From NCBI GenBank assembly GCA_016207625.1, contig JACQPF010000253.1, forward strand, positions 1 to 16,274: a stretch of DNA of 16,274 nt. Direction: 5' to 3'. Origin of the DNA: Elusimicrobiota bacterium. Its GTDB lineage: Bacteria; Elusimicrobiota; Elusimicrobia; FEN-1173. How positions within the stretch are numbered: position 1 is the stretch's first letter; every line of letters begins with the position of its first letter. Shown here in pieces: positions 7,500-15,528 of the stretch. Below the pieces are notes generated by a model. The model saw only the letters and a program-made list of their open reading frames with translations. It was not told the origin of the DNA and made no database searches. Both the position numbers and the translations under genes were made by a program.

Positions 7500-8576
7500 T
7501 TATGCCGGGGCTCGGGAATCGTCCTCGGCCCGCGAAACGCCGGCGTCGCCAAATGTGGCCACATCGGTGAGCAGGCGGACGGCCGCATCGAGGAGCGGCA
7601 TGGCCAAGGCTGCGCCTGTGCCTTCCCCCAGCCGGAGGTTCAGGTCCAACAAGGGTTTTTTCCCCAACCGTTCCAGCATGAGGAAATGCCCCCGTTCCGC
7701 GGAGCGGTGGGCCGCCACCGCGCAATCCAGGGCGGCGGGGCAAAGCGCTTGGGCGATTAAGGCCCCGGCGCCGGAAATGAACCCGTCGATAATCACGGGT
7801 TTTTTGAGAGCCGCCGCGCCCAGGATGAGCCCCGCGATGGCGCCGATATCAAATCCGCCCACCTTCGCCAGAACGTCCACGCCGTCGGCCGCGTTCGGCC
7901 GGTTGACGTCCAGGGTTTTTTCCACCACGCGGATTTTTTGGGATAAACGGTCGTCATCGACGCCCGTGCCGCGGCCTGTGACTTCGGCGGGAGAGCGGCC
8001 TGTGAACACCGCCATGATGGCTGCACTGGGCGTGGTGTTGCCGATGCCCATATCCCCCGTGCCGAAGACGTCCGTTTCTGAGGAAAGGTCTTGTGCGATT
8101 TGAATCCCGGCCTCCAGGCAAAAAACCGCTTGCTCGCGGGTCATGGCCGGGCCGCGGGCGATGTTTCCGCTTCCGTTCCCGGCGCGGCGTGAAATGATCT
8201 TGCCGTCCAAGTCGTTCAAGTCCGCGGCCACGCCCATATCCACCACTTGCACACGGGCCCCGGCCACCTTCGCCAGCGCGTTGACTGCCGCGCCGCCGCG
8301 CACGAAGTTCCGCACCATCTGCGGGGTGACTTCCGCCGGATACTGGCTCACGCCTTCGGCCGCCACCCCGTGGTCGGCGGCAAAAGTCACAATGGTTTTG
8401 CGCGCCACGGGCGGAGGCACTTGGCCCGTCATGGCGGCCAAATCCTCGGCGAGGTCCATGAGCCGGCCCAGGGCCCAATGGGGCATCGTGAGTTGTTCCA
8501 GGCGGGCGTGCGCGAGCGGGCGCGGGGCGGTGTCCGCCGGCAGGTTGTTTCCTAAAATAGATTGGAGCAATTTCAT
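7500..8576 (-). CDS. cobT: Nicotinate-nucleotide:dimethylbenzimidazole phosphoribosyltransferase
   Basis: Cytoplasmic enzyme that transfers phosphoribose from nicotinate mononucleotide to the lower-ligand base, making alpha-ribazole phosphate. The 358 residues match the usual length of about 350. Family motifs include TFAADHGVAAEGVS, FGTGDMGIGNTT, DGFISGAGAL and RLGEGTGAAL, in which Glu318 corresponds to the catalytic Glu (Glu317 in Salmonella CobT). I chose the ATG at 8576: AAGGA lies 6 bases upstream and ATGA overlaps the cobU stop. A longer frame to 8663 lies inside cobU. No benzimidazole synthesis gene (BluB or Bza) is in the window, so the base must come from elsewhere. Confidence 0.96.
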   Translation of the reverse strand: MKLLQSILGNNLPADTAPRPLAHARLEQLTMPHWALGRLMDLAEDLAAMTGQVPPPVARKTIVTFAADHGVAAEGVSQYPAEVTPQMVRNFVRGGAAVNALAKVAGARVQVVDMGVAADLNDLDGKIISRRAGNGSGNIARGPAMTREQAVFCLEAGIQIAQDLSSETDVFGTGDMGIGNTTPSAAIMAVFTGRSPAEVTGRGTGVDDDRLSQKIRVVEKTLDVNRPNAADGVDVLAKVGGFDIGAIAGLILGAAALKKPVIIDGFISGAGALIAQALCPAALDCAVAAHRSAERGHFLMLERLGKKPLLDLNLRLGEGTGAALAMPLLDAAVRLLTDVATFGDAGVSRAEDDSRAPA

Positions 8577-9124
8577 TTGGAATCCTTTCCTTTTATTGTG
8601 AGAGGCAAACCGCTGATTAAAAAAATGACTTCTTCCGCCGCGGCGGCAGTGATTTGGTTGCATCGGCCCAAGAGGTCCCGGTAAAGACGGGTGGACGGGT
8701 TTTCCGGCACAATGCCCAAATTGACCTCATTCGATACAAGGAAAGCCGTTCCCTTTTGGTGACGAAGGACTGCGAGCGCTTCTTTCATCCGGCGGGCCAT
8801 GGCATCTTCATCCAAGCCGCGGCCGTTTTGTTCGGCTTGATAGAGCAGGTTGTTCACCCATAAAGAAAGACAGTCCACCAACACCACCGGATACGGGCCG
8901 CATTGCTTGAGAACACCGGCGAAGTCTTCCGGCGCCTCAAGGGTTTTCCATCGGCGCGCCTTCCGGTCCCGCCGATGACGGGCGATCCGTGCTTTCATTT
9001 CCAAATCGAAGGCCGTGGCGGTGGCCACAAAGGCCCGAGGCCCGGCCAGCGCTTCTGCGCGGTTCAAGGCATAGGAACTCTTTCCGCTTCGAGCGCCGCC
9101 CGTCACGAAAATGATTTCTCTCAT
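8573..9124 (-). CDS. cobU: Adenosylcobinamide kinase / adenosylcobinamide-phosphate guanylyltransferase
   Basis: Bifunctional enzyme that phosphorylates adenosylcobinamide and then adds GMP to give adenosylcobinamide-GDP. The 183-residue length is typical. It has the P-loop GGARSGKS (9-16), the RIARH segment whose His50 aligns with the guanylylated His46 of Salmonella CobU, the DCLSLWVNNLL block and a SNEVNLGIVPE motif. Usual family members read NEVG at that point; here the Gly is Asn. Its stop overlaps the cobT start and its start overlaps the cobC stop, both as ATGA. Its presence means that cobinamide is a usable entry point to the pathway. Confidence 0.95.
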   Translation of the reverse strand: MREIIFVTGGARSGKSSYALNRAEALAGPRAFVATATAFDLEMKARIARHRRDRKARRWKTLEAPEDFAGVLKQCGPYPVVLVDCLSLWVNNLLYQAEQNGRGLDEDAMARRMKEALAVLRHQKGTAFLVSNEVNLGIVPENPSTRLYRDLLGRCNQITAAAAEEVIFLISGLPLTIKGKDSK

Positions 9125-9729
9125 AATCGAACTTCCTCCAGCGGAACGCCGATCGAGACCACGCGCGGCCGGCCGGCGCGGACCCGCACCACGGAAACGC
9201 TGCCCGGCCTGACCTGGATCTCAGGATAGCGGGAAAGGTCTTTGCCGCTCCAGAGGCACAGGAGCGAACGGATGATTCCGCCGTGGGACACCACCAGCAA
9301 TTCGCGGGCGGCCTCATGAAACATGCGGTTTTGAACGCGCTTGAGCCGGGTTCGAAAGGAGCGGAGCCCTTCCCCGCCGGGAAATCGGAACCCAGGAGAA
9401 AAGGCCGCCCACCGGCCCACCCGGGCGGCGTCGCGGCGACGAATCTCCTCAAAGGTCATGCCTTCCCATCGGCCGAAATCCATTTCGCGGAGGTCGGGCA
9501 GCAGGCGCCAAGAAACCTTCGTCTTCGGCGCGGCGAGCCGCGCGGTGGCGCGCGCGCGGCGCAGGGGACTGGACAAAACCGTCATCTCCGTCCGGCCGCG
9601 GAAGAGCGCCGCCAGCCGCCGCGCCTGCCGCCGGCCCTCATCGCTCAGCGGCACGTCCGTCCGGCCGATGAACCGTTTGTCGTAGCGATGCGCGATGGCG
9701 CCGTGGCGCACGAAATAAATGGTTTTCAA
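9121..9729 (-). CDS. cobC: Alpha-ribazole phosphatase, histidine phosphatase family
   Basis: Histidine-phosphatase (phosphoglycerate-mutase-like) enzyme of 202 residues. It has the N-terminal catalytic RHG (8-10), an internal LREMDFGRWEGM motif typical of CobC-like members, and the second catalytic His149 in VVSHGG. Within this operon it most likely removes the 5'-phosphate from alpha-ribazole phosphate or cobamide phosphate. The start is a TTG at 9729 that forms a TTGA overlap with the stop of the adenosyltransferase gene; GGGGA lies 7 bases upstream. The superfamily is broad, so the substrate assignment comes from the cobA-cobC-cobU-cobT-cobS order. Confidence 0.9.
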   Translation of the reverse strand: MKTIYFVRHGAIAHRYDKRFIGRTDVPLSDEGRRQARRLAALFRGRTEMTVLSSPLRRARATARLAAPKTKVSWRLLPDLREMDFGRWEGMTFEEIRRRDAARVGRWAAFSPGFRFPGGEGLRSFRTRLKRVQNRMFHEAARELLVVSHGGIIRSLLCLWSGKDLSRYPEIQVRPGSVSVVRVRAGRPRVVSIGVPLEEVRL

Positions 9730-10253
9730 AAATCGATCCCCGGCTTCGCGGCATGTCCTTTAAGAAAAGGGTGTTTGACCAACCGCATTTCGGTGACCAG
9801 GTCCGCGGCGCGGATGAGCGATGGGGGCGCATCGCGGCCGGTGACGACCACATTGATTTTCGCCGGGCGCGACTTCAGGGTTTCAAGAACGTCTTTAAGC
9901 CCTAGGAATTTTTCCTGGAACGCATATGTGATTTCATCCAAAATCACCACGTCGTGGCGGCCGGCGATGATGAGTTCGCGCGCTTTTTTCCAGGCCGCTT
10001 GCGCGGCCTTGGCGTCCCGCCGGAGGTCCTGGCTTTCCCAGGTGAATCCAAGCCCCATGGTGTGGAATTCGATGCCGGGGATCTTCTTTGCCATGTCGCC
10101 CTCACCGGTCCGCCAGTCGCCCTTGATGAATTGAACGACGGCCACCTTTAGGCCGCGGCCGAGGGCTCGGAACGCCAAACCCAGTGCGGCGGTGGTTTTG
10201 CCTTTACCGTTTCCGGTGTAGACGATGACCAGGGAATCCAAAGGTTTTTTCAT
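9726..10253 (-). CDS. cobO: Cob(I)alamin/corrinoid adenosyltransferase, CobA/CobO/BtuR type
   Basis: Cytoplasmic enzyme that transfers the adenosyl group from ATP to the cobalt of reduced corrinoids, trapping imported corrinoid and making the substrate for CobU. The 175-residue protein has the P-loop GNGKGKTT (14-21), the family segments VVQFIKGDW and VVILDEITYA (acidic metal site), and VVVTGRDAP near the C-terminus. This is the CobA/CobO family, not PduO or EutT. Its ATG forms an ATGA overlap with the btuC2 stop, so adenosylation is coupled directly to import. The same protein is called cobA or btuR in enterobacteria. Confidence 0.95.
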   Translation of the reverse strand: MKKPLDSLVIVYTGNGKGKTTAALGLAFRALGRGLKVAVVQFIKGDWRTGEGDMAKKIPGIEFHTMGLGFTWESQDLRRDAKAAQAAWKKARELIIAGRHDVVILDEITYAFQEKFLGLKDVLETLKSRPAKINVVVTGRDAPPSLIRAADLVTEMRLVKHPFLKGHAAKPGIDF

Positions 10254-11260
10254 ATATTCTCCCGTTCCGACCGGCCGCGCAGAAGCAACGCCAAGAAAAA
10301 CGGCCCGCCCAAAAGTGCGGTGATGATCCCAACGGGAATTTCCATGGGCGCGATGAGACTGCGGCCCAGCGCGTCGCAGAGCACCAGGAACGCGCCGCCC
10401 GCCAAAACCGTGAACGGGGCCAGTTCCCGGTGTCGCGGGCCGATGACGAGCCGCCCGACGTGCGGCACGATGAGCCCCACGAACCCGATGGGTCCGCAGG
10501 CCGCCACCACACCGCCCACCATGAGGGACGCCACAAAAAAAATGATTTTCTTGATCGTACGCACCGCCACGCCGCGGGCTGAGGCGATGTCCTCCCCGAT
10601 GGCCAGAAGGTCCAGCTCATGGCCCAGGCAGAGCACCGCCAGAATCCCGGGGAAGGCGAAGGGCAGGACCTGGAGCACGGGCCCGAACCCCACGGTTTCC
10701 AAGCCGCCCATGAGCCAGCGGGCGACGCGAAAAGAGGTGGTGAGGTCCCCGATGTACTGGATAAACACGATGAAACTTGTAAAGAAAAAACTTATGGCGA
10801 CCCCGGCCAAAAGAAGCGTGGCGGTGGAAAACCCCCGGCTGGCGCGCGTTAGGCCGTAGACCAGCGAAATGGAGCCGGCCGCGCCCAAGAAAGCCGCGAG
10901 AGGCAACCACGGCAGTCCCGTGAGGCCCAGAGCCAGGCCAAACTTTACATAAAGAGCGGCTCCCAAAGACGCGCCGCTCGAAACGCCCAGCGTATAAGGC
11001 GTGGCCAAGGGGTTGCGGAACATGGCTTGGAAAGCCATACCGCTGGCGGCCAAAGCCGATCCGGCCAAAAACCCCAAACACACCCGCGGCAGGCGCACGC
11101 GCCAAAAAATCTCCGCGTCCACGCCGCCGGAAGTCCCTTGGCAGACCGCGGCCCAGTCCAAAGATTTCAAGCCGAGGAACATGGAAGCGGCGATCGCCGC
11201 GACTGTCAGGATCGCCAGCGCGGCCAAAAAGCGCCCGCGGGCCTCCGGGGGGACGATCAT
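10250..11260 (-). CDS. btuC: Corrinoid ABC permease, BtuC/FecCD family (set 2)
   Basis: Inner-membrane permease of 336 residues. Motifs in order are RLPRVCLGFLAGSALAASG, AMFRNPLATPYTLGVSSGA, IGFVGLIVPHVGRLVIG and CDALGRSLIAPMEIPVGI, all typical of FecCD-type subunits. The ATG start forms an ATGA overlap with the stop of btuD2, and its own stop overlaps the adenosyltransferase start. It pairs by position with BtuD2 and BtuF2. Many positions differ from the set-1 permease, including the ATPase-contact region, so the two transporters are separate systems rather than copies. Confidence 0.92.
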   Translation of the reverse strand: MIVPPEARGRFLAALAILTVAAIAASMFLGLKSLDWAAVCQGTSGGVDAEIFWRVRLPRVCLGFLAGSALAASGMAFQAMFRNPLATPYTLGVSSGASLGAALYVKFGLALGLTGLPWLPLAAFLGAAGSISLVYGLTRASRGFSTATLLLAGVAISFFFTSFIVFIQYIGDLTTSFRVARWLMGGLETVGFGPVLQVLPFAFPGILAVLCLGHELDLLAIGEDIASARGVAVRTIKKIIFFVASLMVGGVVAACGPIGFVGLIVPHVGRLVIGPRHRELAPFTVLAGGAFLVLCDALGRSLIAPMEIPVGIITALLGGPFFLALLLRGRSERENI

Positions 11261-12039
11261 CGGTGGAACACCCGCAAAGGACCGCCGGATCCTTCCCCCA
11301 CCACTTCAAACGGGATCCTGTAGAGGTCCTCCAGGACGTCCGGCTTATAAAATCCCGACGCCGGCCCGGAATACGCCGACGCGCCGTCGCGAATGGCCAG
11401 TATCTCGTCGGCGCAAAAGGCGCCCAGGTTGATGTCGTGGGTCACCATCATCACGGTGACTCCGCGCTCCCGATTGAGACGCCGCAACAGGCCGCTAACC
11501 TCCGCCTGCTGTCGCGGATCGAGGAAGGCGGTGGGTTCGTCCAAAAGGAGGATGCGCGATTCTTGGGCCAAGGCCGCGGCGATGAACACTTTCTGCCGCT
11601 CGCCGCCGCTCAAAGTGGATACGGACCGGCGGGCAAAGACCTCCGTGCCGGTGAGGGCCATGGCGTCCCTCAGCGCGCGGCGGTCCTCGGCGGTGACGGT
11701 GGAGAACCGGCGCCAGTGCGGGTAGCGCCCGAGAAGGATGAATTCCTCAACGGAGAACGACACGGGGCGTCCGTCCGCCTGGGGAATGTAGCCCATGAGC
11801 TTGGCCAGGTCCCGCTGGGGATAATCAGACAGGGCCCGCCCCGCCAAACGGATGCGGCCCTCGGCGATAGCCACCTGACGCATGAGAGCCAGGAGGAGAG
11901 TCGTTTTACCCGCGCCGTTGGGCCCCGTCACGCATAGGAAGCCGCCGGGGCGCAGCGCGAAGGAGAGTCCGTTGAGCACGAGCCGTCCGCCGCGGCGCAC
12001 CGCGAGGCGGTCCACATTGATGAGAGGTTCGTCGATCAA
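11257..12039 (-). CDS. btuD: ABC transporter ATPase, BtuD/FecE type (set 2)
   Basis: ATPase of the second corrinoid importer, 260 residues from the chosen start. It has Walker A GPNGAGKTT (39-47), Q-loop Gln87, signature LSGGE (143-147), Walker B ILLLDEP (163-169) and switch His201, all intact. I place the start at a TTG (12037-12039): it makes a TTGA overlap with the stop of the preceding oxygenase gene, GGGGA sits 4 bases upstream, and the protein then begins shortly before the first beta strand. A longer frame reaches 12087 but would extend well into the oxygenase gene and adds residues not expected in this family. Confidence 0.9.
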   Translation of the reverse strand: MIDEPLINVDRLAVRRGGRLVLNGLSFALRPGGFLCVTGPNGAGKTTLLLALMRQVAIAEGRIRLAGRALSDYPQRDLAKLMGYIPQADGRPVSFSVEEFILLGRYPHWRRFSTVTAEDRRALRDAMALTGTEVFARRSVSTLSGGERQKVFIAAALAQESRILLLDEPTAFLDPRQQAEVSGLLRRLNRERGVTVMMVTHDINLGAFCADEILAIRDGASAYSGPASGFYKPDVLEDLYRIPFEVVGEGSGGPLRVFHR

Positions 12040-12758
12040 CAGGTCCCCATTTGACAGGCGCTCTGGACCCACATGACCACCGTCCACCGGACACGTTCTC
12101 CCCGTGCGGGCAACGCGCGGTGCGGCAAGAACCGGTCCATCACCAGCACATCCCCCCGGCGCACCGGCACGATGCGGCTCGGGCTTTTAGGAAGATCCTG
12201 ATCGGCGATCCGAAGGCGGCCGTCCGGGTCGTTGGATTGGTGCGGAAGAGGCTGCCACTTGCCGGGGATGACCTCGAGCGCGCCGGTTTCCTCGTCCACG
12301 TCCGACAGAGGAATCCAGCAGGCCAGTTTGGTTGAACCGCAACCGCTGTGGGAGGGTCGGACCACATCTTGATGCCAAGCCGTACACGCTGAAGAGAGCA
12401 TGGGAATGGAAGCCCGCGTGCGAAGGACGTGGCCTGTGGCGGCCAACGGGGCCAGCAGGCTGTTGACCAGGGCGGAAAGCCGTGGATGGTCCGTCAGGGC
12501 TTTCACGCGGGGGTCCGCTTGCGCGTCGGCCATGACGGCTTGGTAGAGGGCCAAGGCATAGGCCCGGTTTTCCCGGGCGACGCGCTCCAGGCGTTCCTCG
12601 AAAGGCAATTCAGGGTGGCTGTGCTCAAAAGGCGTGAGGAGAGCCCGGGCCACGCGGTCCATGGTGTCATTGATGGCACCCCGCAAAGTCTCGATATCCG
12701 CGCCGTCCAAAACATTCCGAGCCACAGAGAAGCCGTCAGACGTCAGTTCTTTTTCCAT
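12036..12758 (-). CDS. Phytanoyl-CoA-dioxygenase-like (PhyH) Fe(II)/2-oxoglutarate oxygenase
   Basis: The 240-residue protein fits the PhyH branch of Fe(II)/2-oxoglutarate oxygenases. The iron facial triad would be His129 and Asp131 (AWHQDVV) plus His213 (RFLPHRALP), and Arg222 or Arg224 would bind 2-oxoglutarate. The segments LACWIPLSDVDEETGALEVIPG and VPVRRGDVLVMD are typical of the family. There is no signal peptide, so it is cytoplasmic. The start is the ATG at 12758, with GGAGG 4 bases upstream; it overlaps the end of btuF2 by 16 bases, while its stop overlaps the TTG of btuD2. PhyH enzymes act on very varied small molecules, so the substrate cannot be read from sequence. It is not part of the textbook B12 pathway, and its place between btuF2 and btuD2 suggests a job on the imported corrinoid, its lower ligand, or a co-imported compound. 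Confidence 0.85.
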   Translation of the reverse strand: MEKELTSDGFSVARNVLDGADIETLRGAINDTMDRVARALLTPFEHSHPELPFEERLERVARENRAYALALYQAVMADAQADPRVKALTDHPRLSALVNSLLAPLAATGHVLRTRASIPMLSSACTAWHQDVVRPSHSGCGSTKLACWIPLSDVDEETGALEVIPGKWQPLPHQSNDPDGRLRIADQDLPKSPSRIVPVRRGDVLVMDRFLPHRALPARGERVRWTVVMWVQSACQMGTC

Positions 12759-13612
12759 GGAGCCTCCGGGTGTAAGGCGCGGGCCAGGGTCTCGATGAAG
12801 CGGACCAGGCGCGGGCCGGGGATGGACAGATAGTCTTGCGTAAAAACAAAAACGCGGCCACCGCTGACCGCTTTCAGAGAGGAAAGGCTTTCCCACTCCT
12901 TCCGGGTCTTCTCCGGGGAAGGATCCCCGGAAACGAACTGGACGATTACGTCCGGGTCCAGCCGCAGAAAACCCTCCGCCGAAAGAACCGGATAGGCCGC
13001 CGGGCCGGTAGGCACTGCGTTGACGCCGCCGGCGTAAACGATGAGGTCGTGATGGATTCCGCCGGGGCCCACGGCGTGGACGTCCCGGATGCCGCCGCGG
13101 CCCGAACCCCCCAGGCAGAGCACAACCCTTGGCCGCGGCCGGTTGCCGATGGTGCGGGCAATGCGGTCCAACCCGGCTTTGAGTTCGGAAGTCATCGCTT
13201 CGGCCTCGGCCCGCGCGCCGCAGCGCTCGCCGATGATGCGGATGCTGTTCAACAACTCGGACACGCCGCGGTCGTCCACGCGCAGGATGTCCACATTCAG
13301 GGCGGCCAGGCGTGGCCGCACCTCCTCATGTTCCGGGAGAACCACCGCGAGGTCGGGACGGAGCGCGGCGACAGCCTCGTAGTTGGGAGTGACGTACCCG
13401 CCGACCTTGGGGAGGGCGGCGGCTTCCGGCGGGTAGCGGCAGTAATCGGTGACGCCAACCACGCGTTCCCCCAGGTTCAGAGCGAACAGGGTTTCGGTCA
13501 CGCTCGGCGCCAAGGAAAGGATCCGGCGCGGAACCGTTTTTTGCGGCTCAGCGCCGGAGACAATCCCCGCGCACAGAAGAACGGCGGCAAAAAGCCCGCC
13601 GATATGATTCAC
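12743..13612 (-). CDS. btuF: Periplasmic corrinoid-binding protein, BtuF-like (set 2)
   Basis: Secreted solute-binding protein of 289 residues with a signal peptide (residues 1 to about 20, cleavage near GIVSGA). It carries the class III pattern RRILSLAPSVTETLFALNLG, then VGVTDYCRYPPEA, the DYCxYP motif common in BtuF, and GGYVTPNYEAVAALRPDLAVV. The start is a GTG at 13612 that shares one base with the btuB2 stop (TAGTG); GAAGG lies upstream. It should hand a corrinoid to BtuC2/BtuD2. Of the two binding proteins in the window this one looks closer to classical BtuF. Confidence 0.92.
   Translation of the reverse strand: MNHIGGLFAAVLLCAGIVSGAEPQKTVPRRILSLAPSVTETLFALNLGERVVGVTDYCRYPPEAAALPKVGGYVTPNYEAVAALRPDLAVVLPEHEEVRPRLAALNVDILRVDDRGVSELLNSIRIIGERCGARAEAEAMTSELKAGLDRIARTIGNRPRPRVVLCLGGSGRGGIRDVHAVGPGGIHHDLIVYAGGVNAVPTGPAAYPVLSAEGFLRLDPDVIVQFVSGDPSPEKTRKEWESLSSLKAVSGGRVFVFTQDYLSIPGPRLVRFIETLARALHPEAPWKKN
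12763..12767 (-). promoter_or_regulatory. Ribosome binding site of the PhyH-like gene
   Basis: GGAGG on the minus strand, 4 bases before the ATG at 12758 and inside the end of btuF2. It fixes the start of the oxygenase gene and excludes the longer in-frame extension to 12896. Confidence 0.7.
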
Positions 13613-15522
13613 TAGAACGCGGCCTTCACGCCGGCGTAAAAGCCCCGGCCGGGCGAACCGTAGCCGAAGACTTCCTCATATTCCTTATCGAGGGCGTTCT
13701 CCACGCGGCCGAAAAGGCGCAGATGGGGCAGCACTTCATAGGATGCGCCCAAGTTCACCAGCGCGTAGGACGCCAGGATGACGCGTGGGGCCGGGTAGAC
13801 ATTGAAGTTCAAGTCGTCCCGCTTGCCCACATAGACCAAGCCCAAATGCGTGTCGCCTTTACCAAAGTCCCAGCTCGCCGAAGCGCCGGATTTTTGTTTC
13901 GCCCGGCGGAGGAGATCCTGACCGGTGGATTTGTCTTCGGTGTCCGTGACGGTATGGTTGGCTTTCAAGACCAGCCCTTGGATCGGGCGGAAGGACCCGA
14001 GGAGCTCCACGCCTTTTGTGGAGGCTTCGCGGACGTTTTTATAGGAACTGCTGGCGCTGTCGTAATCAATGAGCCGGTCGAAGTCGTTCCGGAAATACGT
14101 TGCTCCCAACGAGCCGCGGCCCCCGGCGATCTGTTGCTCGACGCCCGCGTCCCAGCCGACGCTTTCCTCCGGGTCCAACGTATTGTTGCCGAAGCTGGAG
14201 TAGAGCTGAAACAGGGAGGGCGCCTTGAAGCCCGTGCCGTAGGTGGCTTTGAACTTGGTGGCGGAAGGATGGAACCAATAGGCGGATGTGACACGGTATG
14301 TGGCGGCGGAACCGAAGCGGTCGTGGTCGTCCAAGCGGCCGCCCAGAGTGGCGAAGAAGGACTCCCCCAACCGGATTTGGTCCTGCGCGTAATAACCGTT
14401 GGTGCGGGCCACCTTGTCGGTGAACTTGCTCGAATAAGGCCCGAAGGCGCTGACGGAGTCGTTATTGATCTCGGCGGATTCCCGTTCCGTCTCCACGCCC
14501 GTGGTCAGCGTGTTGGCCGGGTGGAGGCGCAAGTCGCTCTGCCAGTCGGCTTTTAAGATGCGGCTGTCGTAGCTGTCCCGGCTGGAGCTGGATGGGTTGA
14601 GGGTGTCCACTGGATTTTCGAAATCGCGGTCGTGGTCGGTGATCGAGACGCCCGCTTTCTGCTTCCAGAATCCATCCCTCAAGCCCAGCCGGCCTTCGGT
14701 CCTCAGGAAAAGCTGGCGGTTGTCCACATTGTAGTTGGGATCGTCGTTGGTGGAATCTATCTGAGATCGCGCGGATGCATAGCGGGACACCACGTCCACG
14801 CCCCAATTCTCGGCGGAAGCAAGGCCGACTCGGCCGGAGAGAGAAGAACTGCCGTAGCCGTCGCGTTCCGTGGCCCCCAGGCGCTTGGCCTGGGCGGAGA
14901 TCGCTCCCGTGTACAGGCGAGAGCCTTCCACGGAATAATTCATGCGTCCGGTGCCGCCGCTCACGCCGGCTTCGGCGCGGGAGGTGTTGTAGGCGCCGCC
15001 TTCGGTCAGAGCGAAAAACTTCGGCCGGCCGGCGCCTTTTTTCGTGATGACGTTGATGACCCCGCCGATGGCGTCCGAGCCGTAAAGCGTGCTTTGCGGA
15101 CCGCGGATGATCTCGATCCGTTCCACGTTGTCCACGTTCAAGTGGGCGAGGTCGTAGGACCGGTCGGTGGAAGAGGGATCGGCGGCTTCGACGCCGTCGA
15201 TCATCACCAGCGTGTGCCCCGAATTTCCGCCCCGCGTAAAGACCGCCACGTTGCTGCCGGGCCCACCGGTCCGAACCACGTCCAGAGCGGGATGGCCGCG
15301 AAGCACTTCAGAGACCGACGACTTCTGGCTGGCCTCGATTTCTTTCCGCGTGATGACGGTGACCGAACTGGCCAGCTCGCGCTCGGGGGTTTCCAGCCGC
15401 GTGGCTGTGATCACGAGGGGCTCCAGACTCACTGTGGTGTCGTCTATGCGATTTGCCGCGGACGCGGATACGGCCAGAAAAGCGGCCAGGCTTGAAGATA
15501 AAAATTTCCACTTCATATTCAT
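13612..15522 (-). CDS. btuB: TonB-dependent outer-membrane receptor, BtuB-like (set 2)
   Basis: First gene of the operon. The 636-residue receptor has a signal peptide (residues 1 to about 22, ending SASAANR), a TonB-box-like segment (LEPLVITATRLETP), a plug domain with TRGGNSGHTLVMIDGVEA and VERIEIIRGPQSTLYGSDAIG, and a barrel ending in Phe (GVKAAF), as expected for an outer-membrane protein. The start is the ATG at 15522, with AAGGAG 6 bases upstream. A longer in-frame start at 15636 would lie in the riboswitch leader and is rejected. Direct control by a cobalamin riboswitch makes the BtuB assignment stronger here than for the second receptor at 1189-3108. It will be switched off when cobalamin is plentiful. 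Confidence 0.93.
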   Translation of the reverse strand: MNMKWKFLSSSLAAFLAVSASAANRIDDTTVSLEPLVITATRLETPERELASSVTVITRKEIEASQKSSVSEVLRGHPALDVVRTGGPGSNVAVFTRGGNSGHTLVMIDGVEAADPSSTDRSYDLAHLNVDNVERIEIIRGPQSTLYGSDAIGGVINVITKKGAGRPKFFALTEGGAYNTSRAEAGVSGGTGRMNYSVEGSRLYTGAISAQAKRLGATERDGYGSSSLSGRVGLASAENWGVDVVSRYASARSQIDSTNDDPNYNVDNRQLFLRTEGRLGLRDGFWKQKAGVSITDHDRDFENPVDTLNPSSSSRDSYDSRILKADWQSDLRLHPANTLTTGVETERESAEINNDSVSAFGPYSSKFTDKVARTNGYYAQDQIRLGESFFATLGGRLDDHDRFGSAATYRVTSAYWFHPSATKFKATYGTGFKAPSLFQLYSSFGNNTLDPEESVGWDAGVEQQIAGGRGSLGATYFRNDFDRLIDYDSASSSYKNVREASTKGVELLGSFRPIQGLVLKANHTVTDTEDKSTGQDLLRRAKQKSGASASWDFGKGDTHLGLVYVGKRDDLNFNVYPAPRVILASYALVNLGASYEVLPHLRLFGRVENALDKEYEEVFGYGSPGRGFYAGVKAAF

Positions 15523-15528
15523 TCGATT

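Noticed and set aside
7045..8103. 352-codon plus-strand open frame opposite cobS and cobT
   Set aside because: It runs opposite two unmistakable enzymes and has Ser/Arg/Pro-rich low-complexity composition typical of antisense frames.
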